Notes: generated by a model not told the origin, from the sequence alone. Positions 1-5,256 are shown, counted from the first letter of the stretch. The stretch is 5,256 nucleotides of DNA from GWC2-37-13 sp964564535 (GCA_964564535.1 CAZMBH010000062.1:1-5256); one strand, 5' to 3'. Made by a program: numbers and translations.

Positions 1-1285
1 TGGGCGACAGCCCTTCGTCATGAATGATCCGTTCCACGTTTTCCACCACCACGATAGCGTCGTCCACCAGGAGACCGATGGCCAGCACCATGGCGAACAT
101 GGTGAGCATGTTGATGGAAAATCCGAAGGCGTCCAGCACCGCAAAGGTTCCCAGGATTACCACGGGCACGGCGATCGTGGGGATGAGGGTCGCCCGGAAG
201 TTGCCCAAAAACAGGAACATCACCAGGAAGACCAGTAGGATCGCCTCAAAGAGGGTCTTGACCACCTCGTTGATGGCCACTTTTACGAAGGGGGTGGTAT
301 CAAAGGGATATATGACCTTGACGCCGGGCGGAAAGTACTTGGAGAGTTCATCCATCTTGGCGCGAATGGCGTCGGCCGTATCCAGGGCGTTGGCGCCTGC
401 GGCCTGACGGACCGCCAGGGCGGCGTTGGGTTTGCCGTTGAAAAGGCCGTCCACATCATACCGTTCGGTGCCCAGCTCGGTCCACCCCACGTCCCGAACG
501 CGCACAATCGAACCGTCGGGGTTGATGCGGAGGGGGATGGCGGCGAACTCCTCCGGGGTCTTGAGGAGGTTTTGAACGATGATAGAGGCATTCAGGCGTT
601 GCCCCTTGACCGCCGGGGCCCCGCCAAACTGGCCGGCGGATACCTCCACATTGTAGGCGCGAAGGGCCGTGATGACGTCGTCGATGGTCAGCTTGTAATT
701 GGTCAACTTATCCGGGTCCAGCCAGACGCGCATGGCGTACTGACCGCCGAAGCTCTCTACCTCTCCCACGCCCGGGACCCGTGCCAGGACCTTTTCGATG
801 TTGGATTGCGCATAGTCTCTCAGGTCATTGCCGCTCATGCTCCCGTCTTCCGAGATCAGACCGACAATGATCAGCCAGTTGCGGGTGGACTTGCTCACCT
901 TGACGCCCTGACGCTGAATGACATCGGGGAGGCTGGCCATGGCGAGCTGGAGCTTGTTTTGCACCTGGGACCAGGCCAGGTCCGGATCGGTGCCAGGGGC
1001 AAAGGTCAGTTCGATCCTTCCCGCGCCGGAGCCGTCGCTGGTGGCGGTCATGTAGAGGAGCTTGTCGAACCCGGTCATCTTCTGTTCGATGATCTGGATG
1101 ACGCTGTCTTCCACGGTCTCGGCCGAGGCCCCGGGATAGAAGGCATCGATGGCGATGGAGGGGGGGGCGATGGGCGGATACTGGGAGATGGGCATGTTGT
1201 AGATGGCCAGGCCCCCGGCCAGCATCATGATAATGGCGATAACCCAGGCAAAGACCGGACGATCCAGAAAGAATTTCGACAGCAT
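1..1285 (-). CDS. RND multidrug efflux pump, AcrB/MexB (HAE1) type, N-terminal 428 residues, runs off left edge
   Basis: This is the inner-membrane, proton-driven pump of a tripartite efflux system, which takes drugs or other hydrophobic compounds from the periplasm or inner membrane and passes them to an outer-membrane channel. The visible 428 codons are open without a stop and align almost without gaps to the start of AcrB. Residues 1-30 hold the typical start (FFLDRPVFAWVI) and the first membrane helix. Residues about 35-335 are the porter and docking region, with AcrB-like stretches QYAMRVW, GANALDTA and YPFDTTPFVK. Residues about 338-415 hold helices 2-4. Helix 4 carries GLLVDDAIVVVENVER, whose D408 and D409 correspond to the AcrB proton-relay pair D407/D408. 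The start ATG has GGAGGA 5 bases upstream, and the adaptor gene ends 12 bases before it, so the two are co-transcribed. F179 matches AcrB F178, but W137 stands where AcrB has F136. Family assignment is very secure; the substrate cannot be told. The other half of the protein (about 600 residues) lies outside. Confidence 0.96.
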   Translation of the reverse strand, partial: MLSKFFLDRPVFAWVIAIIMMLAGGLAIYNMPISQYPPIAPPSIAIDAFYPGASAETVEDSVIQIIEQKMTGFDKLLYMTATSDGSGAGRIELTFAPGTDPDLAWSQVQNKLQLAMASLPDVIQRQGVKVSKSTRNWLIIVGLISEDGSMSGNDLRDYAQSNIEKVLARVPGVGEVESFGGQYAMRVWLDPDKLTNYKLTIDDVITALRAYNVEVSAGQFGGAPAVKGQRLNASIIVQNLLKTPEEFAAIPLRINPDGSIVRVRDVGWTELGTERYDVDGLFNGKPNAALAVRQAAGANALDTADAIRAKMDELSKYFPPGVKVIYPFDTTPFVKVAINEVVKTLFEAILLVFLVMFLFLGNFRATLIPTIAVPVVILGTFAVLDAFGFSINMLTMFAMVLAIGLLVDDAIVVVENVERIIHDEGLSP

Positions 1286-1290
1286 TCGAC

Positions 1291-1296
1291 TCCTCC
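1291..1296 (-). promoter_or_regulatory. Ribosome binding site of the RND pump gene
   Basis: GGAGGA lies 5 bases before the pump ATG, in the 12-base gap that follows the adaptor stop codon TAA (1298-1300). It fixes the pump start and suggests tight translational coupling with the adaptor. Confidence 0.85.
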
Positions 1297-1297
1297 G

Positions 1298-2518
1298 TTA
1301 CCGCGTTCCCGCCGTCGTTTCCGTTGGCTTCCCACCCTTTGACGCGGCCTTGTCGCTCCCAAAGGGGACAGCCTTCACGGCTGCGCCCGGCCGGACCTTG
1401 AGCATCCCTTCCACGATCAGTCGCTCGCTGCCCGCAAGGCCCGACGTGACCAGCCACTGGTCGTTGATGGCGCGGTCGAGGGTGAGGATCCGCTGCTGGA
1501 CCTGTTCGTTTTCATCCACGATCAGGGCGATCGGCTCTCCCTTGGGGTTCCGGCTCACCCCCTGCTGGGGCACCAGAATGGCCCCCTCCGCAACCCCCTC
1601 CTGGACCACGGCCCGAACGAACATGCCGGGGAGGAGGATTGATTTTGGATTTGGAAAAATGGCCCTCAGGATGATGGATCCGGTCGTGGGGTCTACGGTG
1701 ACATCGCGAAACTGGAGGGCCCCTTCCAGGGGATATAGCGTGCCGTCCTGCAGGACGAGGTTGACCTTTTTATGGTCCTCTCCGCTCTGCTTCAGCCGAC
1801 CCGCATCCAGACTCCGCTTCAATCGCTGGAGTTCAGTGGCGGATTGGGTGACATCCACGTAGATCGGGTGTATCTGCTGAATGGTGGTCAGTTCCTGGGG
1901 TTGATAGGCCGTCACCATTGCGCCATCCGTCACAGTGGATCGGCCGATGCGGCCCGAGATGGGCGCCGTGATGCGGGTGTAGCCCAGATTGATTTGGGCC
2001 GTTTTCACCGATGCCTTGCACGATTCGACCTCTGCCTGGGCCTGCAAAAGGGCGGCGGCCCTGTCGTCATAGTCCTGCTGGCTGACCGCGTTGGAGGCCA
2101 TCAGCTTTTTATATCGTTCAGCCTTGGAACGGATTGCGGGAAGGTTGGCCTCTGCCTTGGCAAGGTTGGCCTTCGCGTTATCGAGGGCCGCCTGAAAAGG
2201 GGCGGGATCGATCTGATAGAGCACATCACCTGCTTTGACCTCGGCCCCTTCGGTAAACAGGCGTTTCTGGATGAGACCGCTGACCTGAGGACGGATTTCG
2301 GCAATGCGGTAGGCGGTGGTGCGACCCGGCAACTCCGTAGTGAGGAGGACCGCCTGAGGGGAGACTGTCACGACAGCTACCTCGGGGACAGGGGGAGGAG
2401 GCGGGGCCTCCTGCTTCCCGTGCCCATTTTCGCAGCCCGCCGAAAAAGCCAAACTCGCAAGCACCACCACTGCCATGCTCCAGTTCAAAAATTTACCACC
2501 GTTCTTGTTCAGTCGCAT
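1298..2518 (-). CDS. RND efflux membrane fusion protein (AcrA/MexA type), periplasmic lipoprotein
   Basis: This is the periplasmic adaptor that links the RND pump to a TolC-like outer-membrane channel. The 406-residue protein has an N-terminal hydrophobic segment (about 13-28) ending in a lipobox-like SAGC, with C29 as the lipid-anchor cysteine, then a proline-rich linker (39-45). A lipoyl/barrel-sandwich part follows (from about 47, with RPQVSGLI and EGAEVKAGDVLYQIDP). The alpha-hairpin is at about 108-178. Next are the beta-barrel part (YTRITAPISGRIG onward; DVTVDPTTGSIILRAIFPNP closely matches AcrA) and a C-terminal membrane-proximal part. The hairpin carries R135, L139 and S146 in the RxxxLxxxxxxS spacing known from AcrA-type adaptors that dock on TolC. 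I chose ATG at 2518 because GGGAG lies 7 bases upstream; a TTG one codon earlier is in frame but too close to that site. The length is normal for the family (AcrA is about 397). It forms an operon with the pump downstream. Confidence 0.95.
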   Translation of the reverse strand: MRLNKNGGKFLNWSMAVVVLASLAFSAGCENGHGKQEAPPPPPVPEVAVVTVSPQAVLLTTELPGRTTAYRIAEIRPQVSGLIQKRLFTEGAEVKAGDVLYQIDPAPFQAALDNAKANLAKAEANLPAIRSKAERYKKLMASNAVSQQDYDDRAAALLQAQAEVESCKASVKTAQINLGYTRITAPISGRIGRSTVTDGAMVTAYQPQELTTIQQIHPIYVDVTQSATELQRLKRSLDAGRLKQSGEDHKKVNLVLQDGTLYPLEGALQFRDVTVDPTTGSIILRAIFPNPKSILLPGMFVRAVVQEGVAEGAILVPQQGVSRNPKGEPIALIVDENEQVQQRILTLDRAINDQWLVTSGLAGSERLIVEGMLKVRPGAAVKAVPFGSDKAASKGGKPTETTAGTR

Positions 2519-2525
2519 CAAAGAT

Positions 2526-2530
2526 CTCCC
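2526..2530 (-). promoter_or_regulatory. Ribosome binding site of the adaptor gene
   Basis: GGGAG lies 7 bases before the ATG at 2518 and only 4 before the TTG at 2521. The spacing favours the ATG start. Confidence 0.6.
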
Positions 2531-2543
2531 AAAAGTAGGTAAA

Positions 2544-2585
2544 GGCGCAAGGCGTTAGGCGCAAGGCGCAAGGTGCAAGGCGTTT
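2544..2585 (-). repeat. Heptamer tandem repeat, six copies of GGCGCAA and variants
   Basis: On the plus strand six consecutive 7-base units read GGCGCAA, GGCGTTA, GGCGCAA, GGCGCAA, GGTGCAA, GGCGTTT. Three are identical and the others differ by one to three bases. The array lies in the gap between the regulator stop and the adaptor start, about 26 bases before the adaptor ATG, so it would be in the adaptor's 5' leader if transcription comes from upstream. I know of similar short repeats between genes in other bacterial genomes but cannot name the family. Confidence 0.8.
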
Positions 2586-2623
2586 GGATTGCAAGCTGAA
2601 GCGTGTATGCAGTGCCTTGCACC
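2572..2623. repeat. Perfect 10-bp inverted repeat (GGTGCAAGGC / GCCTTGCACC)
   Basis: GGTGCAAGGC at 2572-2581 and its exact reverse complement at 2614-2623 are separated by 32 bases. The left arm is made of the last units of the heptamer array. In a transcript running from the regulator toward the adaptor this could form a stem just ahead of the adaptor ribosome site. The loop is long and no T-run follows, so it is not a standard terminator. Confidence 0.55.
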
Positions 2624-2715
2624 AGGGGTTGAGCAGCCAGAAAAGATCCTATCGCCCCTTTCCATCATCCAACATTAATTATTCGCCACCCAGAATCCAG
2701 CAACCGGCATTGAGA

Positions 2716-3339
2716 CTACCGCTCAAGCAGCCCCTTGAAAAAGATATCCAGAATGACATCAGGGTCCTCAGGGTTGGGATGCCGCTCGGGGGCCTGGAGC
2801 CAGAGGAGGAGAAAGGCATCCACCACGCTGTCGAGGGCCATGGCGAGATGGTAGGGGGAAGCGATCTCTCGAATACGTCTGTTTCTGATGCCGATCTCAA
2901 AGACGGCAGCCAGCTTTTCCAGAAAGGCATAGTATCGTTTCTGAAGGGCCTCATCCAGTCCGGCTCGAATATTGAAGCTCGCCCCCTTGCTCTCTGCCAG
3001 GAAAAGGCGGACAAATGGAAGATTGCTGCGAAACTTGTCGCCTTTTACGCAGACGTAATTTCTGAGCTTTTCAATCTCGTCTTTTGGCGTCTCAATCGCC
3101 TGCACCAGCGCCTCTTCAAAGGTGTCGCACTCTTCTAAGACCAGGGCCTTATACAGATCCTCCTTGTTCTGGAAGATCGTGTAGAGGGTCCCGATGGCAA
3201 ATTCAGCCCTTTCGGCAATCTCGTGCATGGAGACCTTGTGGTATCCCTTTTCCGCAAACAGGTCAAGGGCGCCCGCCAGTATCTCCTGGCGCTGCCGCTG
3301 TTTTTCTCTTTCACGCCTTGAGGGCTTTTTATCGTTCAT
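2716..3339 (-). CDS. TetR/AcrR-family transcriptional regulator, probable repressor of the efflux operon
   Basis: A 207-residue one-component regulator, the usual length for TetR/AcrR proteins. A basic, charged N-terminus (1-18) leads into the conserved DNA-binding domain at about 19-66: ILAGALDLFAEKGYHKVSM, then the helix-turn-helix IAERAEFAIGTLYTIFQNKEDLY. The rest (about 70-207) is a helical ligand-binding and dimer domain with no recognisable ligand signature, as is normal for the family. The gene lies upstream of the adaptor and pump on the same strand, with 197 bases between its stop and the adaptor start, so it may be the first gene of the operon and control itself as well. Family knowledge says such neighbours usually repress the pump and are released by a pump substrate; here that is inference. 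ATG at 3339 is the only sensible start before the DNA-binding domain, although its ribosome site is weak (GAAAGAA about 8 bases upstream). The stop is TAG. Confidence 0.92.
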   Translation of the reverse strand: MNDKKPSRREREKQRQRQEILAGALDLFAEKGYHKVSMHEIAERAEFAIGTLYTIFQNKEDLYKALVLEECDTFEEALVQAIETPKDEIEKLRNYVCVKGDKFRSNLPFVRLFLAESKGASFNIRAGLDEALQKRYYAFLEKLAAVFEIGIRNRRIREIASPYHLAMALDSVVDAFLLLWLQAPERHPNPEDPDVILDIFFKGLLER

Positions 3340-3383
3340 GGATAAATTCTTTCAAACCGCAGGGTGTCCTCACACTATGCACG

Positions 3384-3399
3384 AATATGACGTTATATT
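3384..3399. promoter_or_regulatory. Candidate operator: 16-bp near-perfect palindrome
   Basis: AATATGACGTTATATT equals its own reverse complement in 14 of 16 positions, centred at 3391/3392. It overlaps the left arm of the larger inverted repeat and lies between the boxes of the second, weaker promoter candidate. It is 45-60 bases upstream of the regulator start codon. Either palindrome could be the true binding site. Confidence 0.4.
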
Positions 3400-3421
3400 T
3401 CAAAAAATGAATAACGCGTCA
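3388..3421. promoter_or_regulatory. Candidate operator: imperfect inverted repeat over the tetR start site
   Basis: TGACGTTAT at 3388-3396 faces ATAACGCGTCA at 3411-3421. The arms are complementary apart from a CG insertion in the right arm. The repeat covers the region just downstream of the predicted -10 box. TetR-family proteins bind palindromes of this kind in their own promoters, so self-control is likely; binding by this protein is inferred. Confidence 0.4.
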
Positions 3422-3450
3422 CAATAAAGGATGGCGCATCACGCTGTCAA
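3421..3450 (-). promoter_or_regulatory. Candidate sigma-70 promoter of the tetR-type gene
   Basis: On the minus strand TTGACA (3450-3445), a perfect -35 box, is followed after 18 bases by TATTGT (3426-3421), which matches the -10 consensus in 4 of 6 positions. The predicted transcription start is near 3414, giving a leader of about 75 bases. The palindromic sequences at 3384-3421 begin right at the -10 box and start site, as expected for a repressor-controlled promoter. A second, weaker pair (TTGAAA 3403-3398, CATAGT 3379-3374, 18 bases apart) lies further down. Confidence 0.5.
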
Positions 3451-3510
3451 GAGATATCTATGGGTTCCAGCAATTTTTATGATGAGGCAGAAGCGGCGTC
3501 AACATCCTGT

Positions 3511-3533
3511 TGGGAGTGGCATCTTGCCATCCC
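3511..3533 (+). repeat. REP-like hairpin, unit A
   Basis: The unit begins TGGGAGTGGCA. TGGCA (3517-3521) and TGCCA (3525-3529) form a perfect 5-bp stem with a TCT loop, and GGG (3512-3514) with CCC (3531-3533) can extend it past a small internal bulge. The head TGGGAG plus short GC-rich hairpin is the usual shape of bacterial REP elements. A further 5-bp hairpin, CAACA/TGTTG (3500-3512), abuts it on the left. Confidence 0.55.
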
Positions 3534-3541
3534 GCCCGACA

Positions 3542-3652
3542 ATTCTCATTATGCAATGGACTTGGAGCCAAAATGCTGTGTGAGTGGCATCTTTCCACGA
3601 CGTTTCGAGGCTGAAAGCCGCTCCCACGATGCTGTTTTCCCAAAATGAGAAT
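3542..3652. repeat. 111-bp segment bounded by 12-bp inverted repeats, containing two REP-like units (BIME- or MITE-like)
   Basis: Its ends are 12-base inverted repeats with one mismatch: 3542-3553 begins ATTCTCATT and 3641-3652 ends AATGAGAAT. Inside are unit B (3579-3602, containing GAGTGGCATCTTTCCAC, same orientation as unit A) and unit C (3605-3629). On the minus strand unit C reads TGGGAGCGGCTTTCAGCC, a classic REP hairpin with a GGCT/AGCC stem. B and C face each other and their outer parts (GTGAGTGGC and GCCGCTCCCAC) can pair into one larger hairpin. No clear target-site duplication flanks the segment and no transposase is present. REP elements are moved in other bacteria by RAYT transposases; that this applies here is inference. 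Confidence 0.6.
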
Positions 3653-3755
3653 CGCTGCCTTAAGCCGTGACCATTTGCATTCCTGTCGCGAATGTGATAG
3701 GGTCGATTTCATTTGGCCATCCGTCCGTTCCCCTTTATCCATAAGATGGATTATC

Positions 3756-3801
3756 TGGGCCCGAGGGTACAACCGGTAACCATGCATACCAACTCGGCCC
3801 G
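3756..3801 (+). other. Bulged 12-bp hairpin of unknown role upstream of the kinase gene
   Basis: GGGC (3757-3760), a bulged C, CGAG (3762-3765) and GGTA (3766-3769) pair in order with TACC (3787-3790), a bulged AA, CTCG (3793-3796) and GCCC (3797-3800). A T-G wobble closes the base. The 17-base loop contains a small GGTAACC palindrome. No T-run follows, so a simple terminator for the plus strand is unlikely. It could be a structured leader, a protein-binding site or chance. I do not recognise a known riboswitch. Confidence 0.4.
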
Positions 3802-3936
3802 ACCCACGGCCGGAGAACAGGCGGAGAGGGTTTGACTCTGGGTTGATGCGGCTGTGAATGAGGCCAGAAATGCTACGTGAAGCCGGCTTGCTATGGCATT
3901 CAGGGACATCGGGGTGTGGGGAATGGCGGTTCATCC

Positions 3937-5016
3937 ATGACTCAGAAGCGTGATGAAAACAAACGCAAAGCGGTGATCGAGACGGCGGTTGAGAACACCA
4001 ACGAGGCATTTGTCACCATCGACAGCCGCCATCAGGTCGTATTCTTTAACAAGGCTGCGGAAAGAATCTTTGGCTTTGATCGGGGAGAAGTCCTGGGGCA
4101 CGATCTGGACCGAATCATGACCCCTACCTGCAGTCGGAATCATCGGGAAGCTGTCGCGAGATACGTCAGCACCAAAATCCCCCGACGAATCGGCCACGAT
4201 ACGGAGATTCTGGCGACACGAAAAAACGGCGAAACATTCCCCGCGAACATCTCCTTTTCGGTTGCCGAGGCGGATGGCGAGACCTATTTCACCGGCATTG
4301 TTCGAGACCTTACCGAGATCAAGCTCCTTCAGGATCGCATCATCCAGTCCGAACGTCTCGCGGCCCTGGGACAGTTTGTGGCCGAAATCAGCCACGAGAT
4401 CAAAAATCCGCTTATGATAATCGGCGGATTTGCCCGGCAGCTCGAAAACGAGACAGACAACGAAAAGGCCCGCTCCAAATTGAAGATCATCGTGACGGAG
4501 GTGGCACGTCTCGAAACCCTTTTGAACGAGTTTAGGGACCTTTATTCGCCTAAGAGCCTGGAGATGGAGGATATGGACATCAACGAACTGGTGAAAGAGG
4601 TCTACGATCTGATACACGACGATTGCAGCATGAAGCATATTCGGGTGGAATTCAGCCCCGGACCCGGTGGGATGATGGTGAGAGGGGACAGAGGCAAACT
4701 GAAGCAGGTTCTCCTGAACCTGACCAAAAACGCCACGGAGGCCATGGAGACAGGCGGGCGCCTATTCCTCGAGACCCGTCGCACGGACAAACGGGTGGAG
4801 GTCATGGTTGCCGATAACGGGTGCGGCATTGCAGCGGAGCATCGCGACAAGATTTTCTCCCCCTTCTTTACTCGAAAGAAAAAGGGGACCGGTTTGGGCC
4901 TGAGCGTTTCCAAGGAGATTGTGGATCAGCACCCTCACGCTGCCCTGACGTTTGAAAGCCAGGAAGGAAAAGGGTCGGTCTTTACGTTGAGCCTCCCCCT
5001 GAACCTCGCCCCTTGA
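3937..5016 (+). CDS. PAS-domain sensor histidine kinase, soluble, with FixL-like PAS
   Basis: A 359-residue two-component sensor kinase that should autophosphorylate a histidine and pass the phosphate to a response regulator. No membrane segment or signal peptide is visible, so it should act in the cytosol. A PAS domain spans about 12-127 (EAFVTID, FFNKAAERIFGF, RKNGETFP, YFTGIVRDLTE). The HisKA domain carries the H box SHEIKNPL with H153 as phospho-acceptor and the ExxN pair E154/N157. The ATPase domain has an N box (VLLNLTKNATEAM, N265), a G1 box (DNGCGI, 293-298), an F box (FSPFFT) and a G2 box (GTGLGLS, 317-323). All catalytic motifs are intact. The PAS resembles that of FixL, with H69 and R75 at the positions of FixL H200 and R206, but T89 where FixL has the distal R220. 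I chose ATG at 3937. An in-frame GTG at 3877 would add 20 residues unlike a kinase N-terminus; neither start has a strong ribosome site. No response regulator is nearby, so the partner is unknown. Confidence 0.93.
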   Translation: MTQKRDENKRKAVIETAVENTNEAFVTIDSRHQVVFFNKAAERIFGFDRGEVLGHDLDRIMTPTCSRNHREAVARYVSTKIPRRIGHDTEILATRKNGETFPANISFSVAEADGETYFTGIVRDLTEIKLLQDRIIQSERLAALGQFVAEISHEIKNPLMIIGGFARQLENETDNEKARSKLKIIVTEVARLETLLNEFRDLYSPKSLEMEDMDINELVKEVYDLIHDDCSMKHIRVEFSPGPGGMMVRGDRGKLKQVLLNLTKNATEAMETGGRLFLETRRTDKRVEVMVADNGCGIAAEHRDKIFSPFFTRKKKGTGLGLSVSKEIVDQHPHAALTFESQEGKGSVFTLSLPLNLAP

Positions 5017-5062
5017 CGCCTCGTGAGTTAAAAATCTCGGAGCGCATAGGAGTGCCCTATCC

Positions 5063-5087
5063 CTTTGTGTGCTTCGTGTCTTTGTGT
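5063..5087 (+). repeat. Short degenerate tandem repeat (CTTTGTGT-type)
   Basis: CTTTGTGTG, CTTCGTGT and CTTTGTGT follow one another in the 122-base gap between the kinase stop and the next gene. Similar CTTCGTGTCTTTGTG strings are, from memory, seen between genes in many bacteria, but I cannot tie them to a named element. A weak 5-bp stem ATAGG/CCTAT (5046-5060) lies just before it. Without a T-run it is a poor terminator. Confidence 0.4.
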
Positions 5088-5123
5088 AAGATATGTTGGT
5101 TGTTGGTATCCGCGTTAGCTGAC

Positions 5124-5129
5124 AGGAGG
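5124..5129 (+). promoter_or_regulatory. Ribosome binding site of the gene starting at 5139
   Basis: AGGAGG lies 9 bases before the GTG at 5139. This strong site is the main reason for accepting a GTG start for the partial gene. Confidence 0.75.
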
Positions 5130-5138
5130 AGATAAACC

Positions 5139-5256
5139 GTGAGCGAAGAAGAAGCCAGAAAAAGGACTCAGGAGACCGCAAAGAGGCTTTTTGGCAAGGG
5201 CATCCAGATGGATCCGCCCTACCTGATGTGGAAGGAGTTTGACAGGGACCTGGCCA
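5139..5256 (+). CDS. Start of a gene, probably a carboxymuconolactone decarboxylase (CMD) family protein, runs off right edge
   Basis: Thirty-nine codons are visible from a GTG start with a strong AGGAGG site. The peptide starts with a charged helix-like stretch (MSEEEARKRTQETAKRLFG) followed by GKGIQMDPPYLMWKEFDRDLA. The order 'charged helix, LFGKG, hydrophobic-PPY, W-EFD-LA' resembles, from memory, the N-terminal lead-in of CMD/AhpD-like proteins. These include decarboxylases and thiol-dependent peroxidase-like enzymes. The catalytic region with the CxxC or equivalent residues lies outside the window, so neither activity nor family can be confirmed. It follows the kinase on the same strand after 122 bases, too far for translational coupling but possible for co-transcription. 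That the GTG is the start of a real gene is quite sure; the family is a moderate guess. Confidence 0.5.
   Translation, partial: MSEEEARKRTQETAKRLFGKGIQMDPPYLMWKEFDRDLA

Larger units (their letters stand above)
3340..3936. other. Long intergenic region between divergent tetR and kinase genes
   Basis: About 600 bases without a gene I can support. From left to right it holds the tetR leader, operators and promoter (3340-3450), a stretch with REP-like hairpins (3500-3652), about 100 bases in which I see nothing clear, a bulged hairpin (3756-3801), and the kinase 5' region. Open frames here (a 62-codon plus-strand frame at 3460-3648 and a 183-codon minus-strand frame at 3458-4009) translate repeats and have no family-like sequence. 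A weak TTGACT at 3832-3837 is the best -35-like box before the kinase, but it lacks a good -10 partner. Confidence 0.8.

Noticed and set aside
572..1342. 256-codon plus-strand frame opposite the pump gene
   Set aside because: It is the mirror of the AcrB-like gene, whose minus-strand translation matches the family throughout; the plus-strand protein is low-complexity Gly/Asp/His.
1772..2542. 256-codon plus-strand frame opposite the adaptor
   Set aside because: Antisense to a clear AcrA-type gene; a GC-rich codon shadow.
3460..3648. 62-codon open frame on the plus strand, reading MGSSNFYDEAEAAS...
   Set aside because: It is made of the REP-like repeats and has no clear ribosome site; more likely translated repeat than a gene.
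3511..3652. CRISPR array
   Set aside because: Repeat units differ in sequence, orientation and spacing, and each is a hairpin; there are no regular spacers.
3832..3860. TTGACT with TGAATG 17 bases later as kinase promoter
   Set aside because: The -35 box is good but the -10 matches only 2 of 6 consensus positions, and shifting the spacer does not rescue it.
3877..3936. GTG start giving the kinase 20 extra residues
   Set aside because: The added residues are Gly/Cys/Pro-rich and unlike a kinase N-terminus, and no well-spaced ribosome site precedes the GTG. The ATG at 3937 is preferred, though not strongly.
3458..4009. 183-codon open frame on the minus strand
   Set aside because: It runs antisense through the REP cluster and into the kinase start, with a protein rich in Ser, His, Pro and Arg and no family-like motif.
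5017..5062. Terminator after the kinase gene
   Set aside because: Only a 5-bp stem (ATAGG/CCTAT) without a T-run is present, too weak to call.

Overview
The window looks like chromosomal DNA from a GC-rich Gram-negative bacterium. The evidence is a lipoprotein-type AcrA-like adaptor with an AcrB-like RND pump (which need an outer membrane), strong GGAGG-type ribosome sites, and REP-like and heptamer repeats between genes. The mix of a tetR-led efflux operon, a soluble PAS histidine kinase and a probable carboxymuconolactone-decarboxylase-like gene reminds me of Desulfobacterota (former Deltaproteobacteria). That placement is an impression from recall, not something the sequence proves.

Left part (1-3339, minus strand): three genes read right to left in the order tetR-type regulator, membrane fusion protein, RND pump. 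The adaptor and pump genes are 12 bases apart and form one transcription unit. The regulator lies 197 bases upstream of the adaptor on the same strand, in a gap that holds a heptamer tandem repeat. The pump gene runs off the left edge after 428 codons. The expected system is a tripartite efflux pump: inner-membrane proton/drug antiporter, periplasmic lipoprotein adaptor, and an outer-membrane TolC-like channel that is not in the window. The regulator probably represses it in the absence of an inducer.

Middle (3340-3936): about 600 bases without a convincing gene. Next to tetR is a good candidate promoter (TTGACA, 18-base spacer, TATTGT) with palindromic candidate operators at and just after the predicted transcription start. 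Further right are REP-like hairpins, two of which sit in a 111-bp segment bounded by 12-bp inverted repeats. Then comes a separate 46-bp bulged hairpin before the kinase gene.

Right part (3937-5256, plus strand): a complete, apparently cytosolic PAS-HisKA-HATPase histidine kinase of 359 residues. Its PAS domain resembles the haem PAS of FixL and keeps the proximal-ligand histidine position but not the distal arginine. No response regulator is in the window. After a 122-base gap, a new gene begins with GTG and a strong ribosome site; its 39 visible residues resemble the N-terminus of carboxymuconolactone decarboxylase family proteins.

Most of the content belongs to well-known families. I do not see a clearly new system. 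The items most worth a second look are the FixL-like PAS domain, the inverted-repeat-bounded REP segment, and the unexplained hairpin upstream of the kinase.
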